A stretch of DNA of 20,673 nt, taken from the IMG/VR virus record IMGVR_UViG_3300025131_000536, positions 1 to 20,673 of that record. The stretch is one strand, 5' to 3'. The notes below the pieces were generated by a model, which searched no databases, was not told the DNA's origin, and worked only from the letters and a program-made list of their open reading frames with translations. This DNA is from a virus. Positions 12,469 to 20,196 of this stretch are shown here, one piece after another; position 1 is the first letter of the stretch; the number at the start of each line of letters is the position of its first letter. The position numbers were made by a program, and so were the translations under genes.

Positions 12469-13881
12469 ATGTATCAATATAAAACCCCACCCTACAAGCA
12501 TCAAAGAGAGGCACTCAACAAAGGAGCTCTTTCCAAAAATTATGCTTATTTTATGGAAATGGGCACTGGGAAAACTAAAGTCGTCATTGATAATGCAACT
12601 TATTTATATCAACAAAAGGAAATAAAAGAAGTTATTGTTATTGCACCCAACTCGGTTTATCGAAATTGGGTACAGGAGATTAGTGATCATTCTCCGATTA
12701 CCCCCTATATCTGGTGTTGGAAGGTTAATAAAGAAATAGAATTAATAAGAGCTGGTACATCCCCTGTACTTATATATGTATTAATGAATGTGGAAGCTCT
12801 TTCCCATAAATCAGGGCAACGCTGGCTACACCAAAGGCTCAATCTAAACGGGAAGGTTTCTATGATGGTCATTGACGAAAGCACAACAATAAAATCACCA
12901 GTAGCACTAAGAACAAAAGCGATTTGTAAATTAAGTACAATGGTAAAATACCGACGAATCCTAACAGGATCACCAGTAACAAAGTCTCCATTGGATCTTT
13001 ATACTCAATGTGCGTTCTTAAGTAAAGCACTACTAGGTTTTGAGTCTTATTACACTTTTAGAGCTAGATATGCTGTTATGCAACAAATTGAATTGGGAGG
13101 TCGACAAATTTTAATGCCTAAATATTATACTAACCTCGATGAGTTGGAAATGAAGCTGAAAACTTTCTCGTTTAGAGTGACGAAAGACCAATGTCTGGAT
13201 CTTCCTCCTAAAATTTATATGTTCCGGGAGGTTCATTTAAACTTAGAACAAAAGAAGATTTATGAAACCTTAAGAAAAAAAGCTCGAGCTATTATTGCCG
13301 ATGATACCGTCAGTTTTGCTAATAAACTGGTGGAAATCTTAAGACTTCATCAGATCTGCAATGGATTTTTGAAAACGGATACGGGGCAACTTCATATCTT
13401 TAAAAATAATCCTAAATTAAAGGAGCTTCTAAGGATATTGGAGGAAGTGGACGGAAAGTGTATTATATGGGCAACGTACGTGTATAATATAGAAAGTATA
13501 AAACAAACACTGGGAGATCTCTATGGAAAAGATTCAGTGGTTTCGATATACGGAAAAGACAGTGTCGAAGATCGTAAGCTGGCTGTTGCAAACTTTCAGC
13601 ACAATGATAGATGTCGTTTCCTTGTTGGTAATCCTAGTACTGGTGGTTATGGTCTTACCCTTACTGCTGCTCGGAATGTTATATATTTTAGTAATAGTTA
13701 CAATCTTGAAGTCCGGAAGCAAAGTGAAGACCGTGCTCATCGAATTGGTCAAAAAAATAAAGTCACTTATATTGACCTAATTGTGCCAAACTCTATAGAA
13801 ATGATGATTATTTCAGCTCTAAAACGGAAGGTTAAGTTGAGTGCTCAGACTCTAGGAGAAGAGGCTAAGAAGTGGCTTTAG
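12469..13881 (+). CDS. SNF2-family (SF2) helicase or translocase
   Basis: A 470-residue DEAD/SNF2-type ATPase. YKHQREAL (9-16) lies at the start of the fold, motif I is MGTGKT (31-36), and motif Ia is IAPNSVYRNWVQEI. Motif II is IDESTTIKSP with D136/E137 (DEST in place of DEAH, common in phage members), and motif III is LTGSPV (165-170). Motif V lies in GGYGLTLTAA and motif VI is QSEDRAHRIGQ (418-428). All ATPase motifs are intact; no accessory nuclease or HNH domain is attached. Such enzymes move along duplex DNA and remodel bound protein or branched DNA. It is the only large rightward gene. It is divergent from the replication operon and overlaps the convergent nuclease gene by 17 bases at the 3' ends. 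Confidence 0.92.
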   Translation: MYQYKTPPYKHQREALNKGALSKNYAYFMEMGTGKTKVVIDNATYLYQQKEIKEVIVIAPNSVYRNWVQEISDHSPITPYIWCWKVNKEIELIRAGTSPVLIYVLMNVEALSHKSGQRWLHQRLNLNGKVSMMVIDESTTIKSPVALRTKAICKLSTMVKYRRILTGSPVTKSPLDLYTQCAFLSKALLGFESYYTFRARYAVMQQIELGGRQILMPKYYTNLDELEMKLKTFSFRVTKDQCLDLPPKIYMFREVHLNLEQKKIYETLRKKARAIIADDTVSFANKLVEILRLHQICNGFLKTDTGQLHIFKNNPKLKELLRILEEVDGKCIIWATYVYNIESIKQTLGDLYGKDSVVSIYGKDSVEDRKLAVANFQHNDRCRFLVGNPSTGGYGLTLTAARNVIYFSNSYNLEVRKQSEDRAHRIGQKNKVTYIDLIVPNSIEMMIISALKRKVKLSAQTLGEEAKKWL

Positions 13882-14599
13882 CTTTGTCTTTTGCTGCCTT
13901 TTCGTATTGCTCTAATCTTTCTAACCATTTATTCTCATATTCATCGAGTTTAACTGCATCCATTTTGAATTCTTGGTACTTACCATCTACAGTACAAATA
14001 GCGATTAAGCCTTGATCAATAGGACCATAATGTTCTTCATGAGCTAAAGCATACGCTGCAATTTGATAATAATAATCCTCTATCCATTCTTCTCGTTTAG
14101 GTTTATTGGCTTGTTTATAGTCGATAATGGTAGGCTTGCCATCATACTCTCCAATGAGATCGGTTGATCCCGCCCATCTGTTTTTTCCTGTTAAACAGAC
14201 TTCAGTTCCATAGATAACTTTTAAAGGGCCTAAATTATGAATGATTTCGTGAGCCATCATGCGGGCTACTCCTCCTTCCTCTGAAAGATTAAGATAACCT
14301 TCTCCATTGGCATATTTTTCTAAAACTTTATGCATTTCAGTCCCTCGTTTAGCGGCTTGTTGGGTAATTTTCATGGCTTCCTGAAACCCTATTCGTTCAC
14401 GCCATTTATCTAAACCTTGTTGCTTATCTTTGGATTGAGTAAATTGAAGAATATTAGTAACGCTAGGAAGTTTAAGATCGTTTACTTTATAAGTTCGTGG
14501 TCCGTGATCATCGTCACGAACATAAGTGGCATAGTTGTATTTATTGATTTTTTTAAAATCGCCGACAAAGAATTTGGTATCTCGTTTTAAGAGTTGCAC
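13865..14599 (-). CDS. PD-(D/E)XK nuclease of the Cas4/RecB exonuclease type
   Basis: A 244-residue nuclease. AAKRGTEMHKVLEKY carries H90, GTEVCLTG gives E133, GSTDLIGEYDGKPTIIDYK gives D147 and the D160-x-K162 motif, and YYYQIAAYALA gives Q179-x3-Y183. This is the full RecB/Cas4-like active site. None of the four-Cys iron-sulfur ligands of Cas4 are seen, so a simple phage exonuclease for recombination, DNA end processing or host DNA breakdown is likely. The start is GTG at 14599 with AAGG five bases before it; no ATG is available near it. The gene follows the small coiled-coil/membrane gene by 12 bases and is the last gene of the leftward late block. Residues 31-35 (DHGPR) are encoded by a copy of the dispersed repeat. 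Confidence 0.85.
   Translation of the reverse strand: MQLLKRDTKFFVGDFKKINKYNYATYVRDDDHGPRTYKVNDLKLPSVTNILQFTQSKDKQQGLDKWRERIGFQEAMKITQQAAKRGTEMHKVLEKYANGEGYLNLSEEGGVARMMAHEIIHNLGPLKVIYGTEVCLTGKNRWAGSTDLIGEYDGKPTIIDYKQANKPKREEWIEDYYYQIAAYALAHEEHYGPIDQGLIAICTVDGKYQEFKMDAVKLDEYENKWLERLEQYEKAAKDKAKATS
14494..14508. repeat. Dispersed repeat copy 2
   Basis: TTCGTGGTCCGTGAT here is identical over 15 bases to 258-272. It lies inside the PD-(D/E)XK nuclease gene. GTTCGTG at 14493-14499 and CACGAAC at 14515-14521 also form a 7-base inverted repeat around it. Confidence 0.5.
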
Positions 14600-14611
14600 T
14601 CTACCTTTTTA

Positions 14612-14818
14612 TCAAAAATGATACTTAAGTAAAGCCAAAAGAAGGGTAAATAAACCGATAATAATAAAAGCTACTGATGAAATAACTATTTTTTCTAAAC
14701 GTTCGATTTGTTTTTTAATGCTAGAAATTCTAGCGTGAGTTTGTTTCTGCATGATTCGGCACAATTTCTCGTGATCCGTGATTCGTTGAGCTAGAACGTT
14801 GTGATTAGCCTTGGGCAT
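14612..14818 (-). CDS. Small coiled-coil plus one membrane segment, holin-like (XhlA layout)
   Basis: A 68-residue protein. Residues 17-43 form a charged helix with heptad spacing (HEKLCRIMQKQTHARISSIK, then KQIERLEK). It is followed by one strong membrane helix, IVISSVAFIIIGLFTLLLALL, ending KYHF. This is the layout of XhlA-type phage lysis proteins, with an N-terminal cytoplasmic helix and a C-terminal anchor, but no sequence signature is certain. Its place after the structural genes fits a lysis or membrane role. No endolysin is visible beside it, which weakens the holin reading. The ATG overlaps the end of the 1059-residue gene by 14 bases. Residues RITDHEK are encoded by a copy of the dispersed repeat. 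Confidence 0.6.
   Translation of the reverse strand: MPKANHNVLAQRITDHEKLCRIMQKQTHARISSIKKQIERLEKIVISSVAFIIIGLFTLLLALLKYHF
14769..14786. repeat. Dispersed repeat copy 3
   Basis: TCGTGATCCGTGATTCGT here matches 259-276 at 17 of 18 positions. It lies in the 68-residue gene, read in a different frame (RITDHE) from copy 1 (ITNHGPR), so shared protein function does not explain the match. Confidence 0.55.
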
Positions 14819-17800
14819 TTCGATTCGCTATCGCTTGTCCCAAAGTATCCTGTGGGAATAAATTGGCATAGGTTTCCCTAACATTTTGGCCTGCTCCTGG
14901 TCCCTGACCTGGAAGTTGTGCGTTAGCCCCTACGGAAGCTCCTTGTGGGTTGGTAGGAAGTTTAGGCATTTGAGTCGTTCCTCCTTGCATTGCATTAGCG
15001 TCAGCGTCATCAATTTTTATATTTTTATCTAAAGCTGTGAGTGAGCCTCTTAGGAAATTGGAGCCTGATGCAATCACTTCTGGTGTAGCGCTTTCTAGCA
15101 TTTTTTCAGCAAAGAAAGCTCTGTTTTGCATTTCTTTATTTAATCCCTTCATATTAAAATTAGGTTGCAACAACGTAGTCGGTTGCTCTAATAAATATTG
15201 TCCAATTTCTTCAAAGGCGATCTTGTTCGGATCAACTCTTGGAGCATCCTTATATTCGTTATTAACATAATTCCACCATTGAGCAAATAATTTCCATCGT
15301 TTCTGTGATGCTTGTCGGCCAACGGAATTTTGCATTCTTTCCAGATTCGTGAAAAGATCATAAGTTCGTCTAAGTATTTTAGGATCCCCTAATAGCATTC
15401 CTGATTTTCTAGCGAGGTAAACGAAAGCCGCTATACCTGCAAGAGGAGAGCCAAGTACGCCTCCTGCAACACCTCCTACGGTAGCGCCTGGTAATATACC
15501 ACCCAGTACACTTCTGAAGGAACCTAAGGTGAATCTTCTTTGTAGGAAGGTAGATGTATCACTAATAGGAACACCCACTTCTCGTTTCATAATATCTAAA
15601 AGAGCATCGATGTGTTTCAAGGCTTGAGTTCCTTCTTCGCCTCCTCCAAATAATACTTTGAATTTACTTCTAGCTGCAGCAATATCATCTGCCCCCATAT
15701 TCTTACCTGAAAATCCTAAATTTTCTTCAAAAACGTGGGGATTAAATTGTTGAACTTCTCCTTTTCCAGCCATTAAATTTTTAAAACGTCCAGATCCAAT
15801 TTTAGCAGCCAAACCTTTGTCAGGATCCAAGCCTTTAATAAAAGCATCCTGAGTGAAATCGTTATTAATATCATCTACGAAACGTTGATCGAGAACCCCT
15901 TTCTGTTTCGCTTCCTCCATTAAATCAAATACACTTCGAGTTGTTTTTCTTAAAGGTCTTATTTCAAATGCTGTATTCCATGCATTTTCCATCCAGATCG
16001 CTCTGAAACGATCAAAGATTTCTCTACCTGTTTTATTGCCTGGATCGTCATAACCCAGCATCCATTTTAAATCCTGAACGGCTTTAGCATTATCCCCTGA
16101 CATAATTTGTTTGATAGTTTTTGACCATAATTGGTTAGCATCAACGCTAGCTCTTCCTGTTGCAATACCCAGAAGTCCTAAATTAGTAAAAAGTTGAGGA
16201 TCTACTCTGGCAATTTTTTTAGCAGTTGGGGTAAACGCATAAGGCATTACCACATCGTGAAAGAATTTATTGGCGCCTAGTAATTCCTCTCCCACAGCAG
16301 TTAAATCTTTAGTTAAGCCTTGTGCATAAGCATCGGCCGCTCCTTTGCCCGATTGGGAAAGTAGTGCATCATATTGCTCTTTAACTTGTCTTCTTTTAAG
16401 AACGTTAGCTATGCCTCCATCGGAAACAATTGTGTTTAAATCTTTTTTTAATCCAGCTCTAAAGGCGTGAACCATACCTCGTGGATCCTGAATCTTGGTA
16501 TTGGGTAAAACATTAGTCAGTATTTTATGCAAACCTATATATTCTTTCATTGTTAAGAAATGGCTTGCTTCAGGACTTCCGCCTGGCCACTGTTCGACAG
16601 TTCTTAAAAATCGTACCAGCGGGTCGTCAAATTCAGTAATAGGAACTCCTTTTATAAGGTCTGTTTGTGCAAACATTTCTGGATATTGAGCCTTAAGACC
16701 GCTCATATAACGAGACGCTACCGATCGTATATTGTCAGTTGGAACTATTCGAAGGTCGGGTCCTATTTTCTCTGTCATTTTCTCTACGATCTCATATTTT
16801 CTACCAATGGTATTATGGAGCTCCGTAAAATTTCTTCGCAGTTTTGATAACGCAAGTAAAGACAACCATTCTGCTTCTTCCATAGGTGCCATTGCATCCA
16901 ATTTCTGAAGGAAGGCATTATTATTAAAAAGTTCTAGTTCTCTTCTTTGCTTTCTTCGGCCTCCACTAATTAACGGAAATACTCCTACCGTTTTCATTAT
17001 GTTAGCAAAAAATTTAGCAAAAAAGTTTTTATTCTGATCCATTGCTGCAGATAGATTAGCATTATAGCCGTGGTCATAAGCTTCTTTAGCAAAAATTTTT
17101 GCTTGCTTGCCCTGTAATCCTAAAAGATGGCCGAATCCTCTGAACGTTGCACTCAGCATTGGCATTAAGCCGAATCCTAATCCATTATAAATCATTGCAT
17201 TTTTCATCGCTTCGCTAGCGTGTACTATTTCCCGCTCTACTGGGGGAAGTCTGTCTATTTCATTAGCACTCACACTCGCTAGATCTTCCTGAGTTGCTGC
17301 TCCTATATCGGTGACAGCTTCTGCCATTCCGTAAAGAGCTGAACCAACACCTGCTCCTCCCATACCTAATAGTTGAGATTTTGCTTCGGTTTGAAGTAGT
17401 TGAGTGGGAGCTGCGTGCATTCGCCCACCTTTCATTCCTAAACCGTATTTAAGTTGTTGTATGGCTGCTCTGCCAAAATTTGCAACACGCTTTAAAGTAT
17501 CTGTTGTTCGAGGGAGCATTTGTGCTACTTTGCCAATGGGTGTTCTTTTACCAATCGCTCTAGCTACTTTGCCAACCAGTCCTCCCCATCGACCCATATT
17601 CTGAGTTGTTGATTGTAGACCATAAGTGCCTGCACCTCCCGATCGAATCATTTGGTCGCTAATTTTACTAGCATCTAAAGCATAAGGAACAATACTTCCT
17701 GCAACATCGCCAATCATTTCAAAATCGGCACGTTCTATTCCTTTTCCCGTTGGTGTTATTCCTTGGGTTGCTTTTTGAAAGGGTCTTAATTGTTCTTCTT

Positions 17801-17984
17801 TTTCAGCCGCTAAAGCTTCTGCAGCCCTACCCTGTTCCATTCTTAATTCTCGAACACTTTCATAACCTTTCAGTTCTCCAGATTTAAAAGCTTTGTCCAG
17901 CGCGTTAAGCTGATCATTATTTAAAGTTGAAGTGTCAATCTGTTTGTTATCGAGTGCTTTTTGTAATGCTTGTATGTTTGCCAT
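14805..17984 (-). CDS. Very large virion-associated protein, probable internal or DNA-ejection protein
   Basis: A 1059-residue protein with no recognisable enzyme domain. It is mostly helical and rich in Ala, Gly, Lys and Met. Amphipathic or membrane-seeking segments occur at about 205-230 (LLGMGGAGVGSALYGMAEAV), 263-290 (IYNGLGFGLMPMLSATFRGF) and 827-866 (LGGILPGATVGGVAGGVLGS, then PLAGIAAFVYLAR). The end is a Pro/Gln/Gly-rich tail (from about 1000). Such composition and size, directly after another giant protein, are typical of podovirus internal core proteins (T7 gp15/gp16 analogues) that enter the host envelope with the DNA. No lysozyme or transglycosylase motif was found. The start (TAATG with GGAGG) is coupled to the upstream gene. 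The role is inferred from context and composition. Confidence 0.6.
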   Translation of the reverse strand: MANIQALQKALDNKQIDTSTLNNDQLNALDKAFKSGELKGYESVRELRMEQGRAAEALAAEKEEQLRPFQKATQGITPTGKGIERADFEMIGDVAGSIVPYALDASKISDQMIRSGGAGTYGLQSTTQNMGRWGGLVGKVARAIGKRTPIGKVAQMLPRTTDTLKRVANFGRAAIQQLKYGLGMKGGRMHAAPTQLLQTEAKSQLLGMGGAGVGSALYGMAEAVTDIGAATQEDLASVSANEIDRLPPVEREIVHASEAMKNAMIYNGLGFGLMPMLSATFRGFGHLLGLQGKQAKIFAKEAYDHGYNANLSAAMDQNKNFFAKFFANIMKTVGVFPLISGGRRKQRRELELFNNNAFLQKLDAMAPMEEAEWLSLLALSKLRRNFTELHNTIGRKYEIVEKMTEKIGPDLRIVPTDNIRSVASRYMSGLKAQYPEMFAQTDLIKGVPITEFDDPLVRFLRTVEQWPGGSPEASHFLTMKEYIGLHKILTNVLPNTKIQDPRGMVHAFRAGLKKDLNTIVSDGGIANVLKRRQVKEQYDALLSQSGKGAADAYAQGLTKDLTAVGEELLGANKFFHDVVMPYAFTPTAKKIARVDPQLFTNLGLLGIATGRASVDANQLWSKTIKQIMSGDNAKAVQDLKWMLGYDDPGNKTGREIFDRFRAIWMENAWNTAFEIRPLRKTTRSVFDLMEEAKQKGVLDQRFVDDINNDFTQDAFIKGLDPDKGLAAKIGSGRFKNLMAGKGEVQQFNPHVFEENLGFSGKNMGADDIAAARSKFKVLFGGGEEGTQALKHIDALLDIMKREVGVPISDTSTFLQRRFTLGSFRSVLGGILPGATVGGVAGGVLGSPLAGIAAFVYLARKSGMLLGDPKILRRTYDLFTNLERMQNSVGRQASQKRWKLFAQWWNYVNNEYKDAPRVDPNKIAFEEIGQYLLEQPTTLLQPNFNMKGLNKEMQNRAFFAEKMLESATPEVIASGSNFLRGSLTALDKNIKIDDADANAMQGGTTQMPKLPTNPQGASVGANAQLPGQGPGAGQNVRETYANLFPQDTLGQAIANRNAQG

Positions 17985-20188
17985 TATCCTCCAACTCCTG
18001 GAATTGGAATAGTTTCTAATACATCAGTAACTTTGGCTTGATCCATTTCTGCCTGACTTTGCAGATCCAATATTTCACGAATGTAAGGCATCGTATTAAA
18101 AGTGAATAGATAGTCGTTCGTACCTCCTAGTTGTTGGTAGTGTCTAGCCGATCGATCGAAAGATGCTCTCATTTCGAATTGAAGCGCTCTCATTTTTTCA
18201 TTAACCGTTCTCGCTGTGAACCCTGTGCTAAAGTTAGCAAAAGGTAAGATCGCTGTACTTTTTTCAGCATTGTTAATATCGTATCGTGTTAAACGATCAG
18301 CCTGTTTGTTGGCATTGGCAACTAAATATTTCAAACGGTTTTCAATCAAAGCCGCTTTCGTTAATTGAGCCAGTTCAGCGTCGCTAACATCCCAACCTTC
18401 CTTATTAGCGTGTGTAGCCCAATCTTCTTTAATCTGTCTTTGTTCTTTGTAATATTGTTCTTTGATTAAGTCTCCTTCATTTCTTTTAAAACCAGGAAGG
18501 CCTACCATATCATCCGATAAATTAGCTTGAGAAAAAATTTCGGAATTTAGAAAGGTTTCTGAGTCTAATCCGTGAGTATATTTATTGCTGCCCCCTGTAA
18601 CTGTATTAGATAAAGCAAACCAGTCAGCTAGTTTTAATTTAACATTACCTGTTATACCTTTAAGGTTGTCCTGCATATATTGTTCTACCCAAGCGGCCAT
18701 GTCGTGAGCCTGTGCTGAGCTACTTACTCTAATTCTGCTTTTTTGTAGTTGAGCTTCAGATATTTTTATATGTATAGGTTCTCCTTGCATAACTTGGTAC
18801 TGTTGATTTCCTAGATGTTCCATAATTTGGCCTGTCTCGTCATTATACTGACCCGTTACTACTTTATAACCATAAGGAGCACTTGGATCTTTAACAATGA
18901 AACGTTCTTGTACTCCTTTCAATGTCGTTCCTCCTGCCTCTGCGGCTGCCTCTGCTTGTTCTGCTTTCATTTTAAGAAAAGCGGTTGCCAAATCGGTATC
19001 TCTACCTTTTTGAGCATTGCTTAAAGCCAAAGCCGTATCAGCCGTTGGCCCCATCGCTTTACCTGTAACATCCATGAATCCTTTTAAACCTGTGTGAGCT
19101 GTTTTACCCGACATCATTCCTGATGCCAGTTTCATCAAAATTAAATCTCGATCATTGCCATACGTTCCTGTTAGATCGGTAATAGACTGTCTGAATTTTA
19201 AAAATTCCCTTTGCGTTGCCATATCAGATTCATTAAATCTATTTTTTAAGACATCGGCCTGAGTTTGAGCATTCATTTCTTTTTGTTTCGCTAAAATTTC
19301 TGATGTTTCGCCCGATGTTGAACCCCCTGCATCTGGCACAATTTCATCGGTTAACATTTCTTTTTCGCCTATATTTCCTGTATCACCTAGATTGTCTGGT
19401 TTTTTTTGTTTTTCCCATATTTCAATGGCTTGATCAATTTCTTGCTCAGTTGCATTTTCAACATCTTTTGCAATTGTGTTAAGAACTTGCCAAATTTCTT
19501 CTTTATCAGTTTCGCTAAAAACTACACCTGGTTCTGCTTCAGCGTCTTTAGCTGTGAGTGATCCTCCTACTATAAGACCAAAAGGTCCCCAAGTTCTTGG
19601 GTCTTTCCAGCTTTTTCCTCTAACTTTTTTGCTAACTTTTGCTGCTTTACCGGAAACGCCTTTAATTCTCATAGCCTGAATGGCTTTAGATGCCCAAGGG
19701 ACACCAATACCCATTTCTCCTATGCCAAGTGCCATTTTACCATAGTCTTTTTCTTTGTATCCTTCACGAGCTGTTTTTTGTCCTGAATATGCAAATGAAC
19801 CTCCTACACCAGCAGTTATTCCTCCAGTAGTTTTAGGATATTTATGTTTGAGCGTTTGCCATGCACTTCTAGGACCTTTACCAGTTTTTGTAAAAGGAAG
19901 TGTGCCCCACAAAGTACCACCTTTTCCTGATGCTTGCGAAGCAGCTCGTGCCGCTTTATAAGTTCCATAAGCATGTTTTGCTCCTTTAACATATTTACCT
20001 GGACTAGCTAACCAAGCTAAATCTTTTAGAATATTTCTTCTTGGTATTGCAGAACCTGCAGCTTGTTGAAATCCTGTAGCTGTAAATGGACTTTGAGGTG
20101 GTCCTCCATATTGATATTTAGGAATCTTGTTATGGATAATTTGAGCTTGATGCCTAAACAGTTTGCGGTTTAAGACGGGATCATTCAT
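17984..20188 (-). CDS. Large virion-associated protein
   Basis: A 734-residue protein. The N-terminus DPVLNRKLFRHQAQII...YQYGGPP has the short motif and Gly-rich linker I associate with phage internal or tail proteins. Residues 1-230 are basic and Gly/Ala-rich, with hydrophobic patches (TTGGITAGVGGSFAYSG and WGPFGLIVGGSLTAK). The middle is acidic and helical (ENATEQEIDQAIEIWEKQKK) with a Gly/Ser/Thr linker. The C-terminal half holds probable helical bundles (LKMKAEQAEAAAEAGG, EQYYKEQRQIKEDW) and ends PIPGVGG. No enzyme motif is seen. The stop overlaps the start of the 1059-residue gene, so both are made together, probably as parts of the same internal or tail structure. AGGAAATTTT precedes the ATG. 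Confidence 0.6.
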   Translation of the reverse strand: MNDPVLNRKLFRHQAQIIHNKIPKYQYGGPPQSPFTATGFQQAAGSAIPRRNILKDLAWLASPGKYVKGAKHAYGTYKAARAASQASGKGGTLWGTLPFTKTGKGPRSAWQTLKHKYPKTTGGITAGVGGSFAYSGQKTAREGYKEKDYGKMALGIGEMGIGVPWASKAIQAMRIKGVSGKAAKVSKKVRGKSWKDPRTWGPFGLIVGGSLTAKDAEAEPGVVFSETDKEEIWQVLNTIAKDVENATEQEIDQAIEIWEKQKKPDNLGDTGNIGEKEMLTDEIVPDAGGSTSGETSEILAKQKEMNAQTQADVLKNRFNESDMATQREFLKFRQSITDLTGTYGNDRDLILMKLASGMMSGKTAHTGLKGFMDVTGKAMGPTADTALALSNAQKGRDTDLATAFLKMKAEQAEAAAEAGGTTLKGVQERFIVKDPSAPYGYKVVTGQYNDETGQIMEHLGNQQYQVMQGEPIHIKISEAQLQKSRIRVSSSAQAHDMAAWVEQYMQDNLKGITGNVKLKLADWFALSNTVTGGSNKYTHGLDSETFLNSEIFSQANLSDDMVGLPGFKRNEGDLIKEQYYKEQRQIKEDWATHANKEGWDVSDAELAQLTKAALIENRLKYLVANANKQADRLTRYDINNAEKSTAILPFANFSTGFTARTVNEKMRALQFEMRASFDRSARHYQQLGGTNDYLFTFNTMPYIREILDLQSQAEMDQAKVTDVLETIPIPGVGG

Positions 20189-20196
20189 AAAATTTC

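Noticed and set aside
13523-13780. Hydrophobic rightward frame of 85 codons within the SNF2 gene, looking like a membrane protein
   Set aside because: It lies wholly inside the SNF2 helicase in another frame, across conserved motifs V-VI; its hydrophobicity is a frame-shifted by-product of the helicase sequence.
14493-14521. Inverted repeat GTTCGTG...CACGAAC as a terminator
   Set aside because: It lies inside the nuclease coding region, has a 15-base loop and no following T run.
13865-14599. Cas4 of a CRISPR system
   Set aside because: The active site is Cas4/RecB-like, but no iron-sulfur Cys set, no other cas gene and no repeat-spacer array is present.
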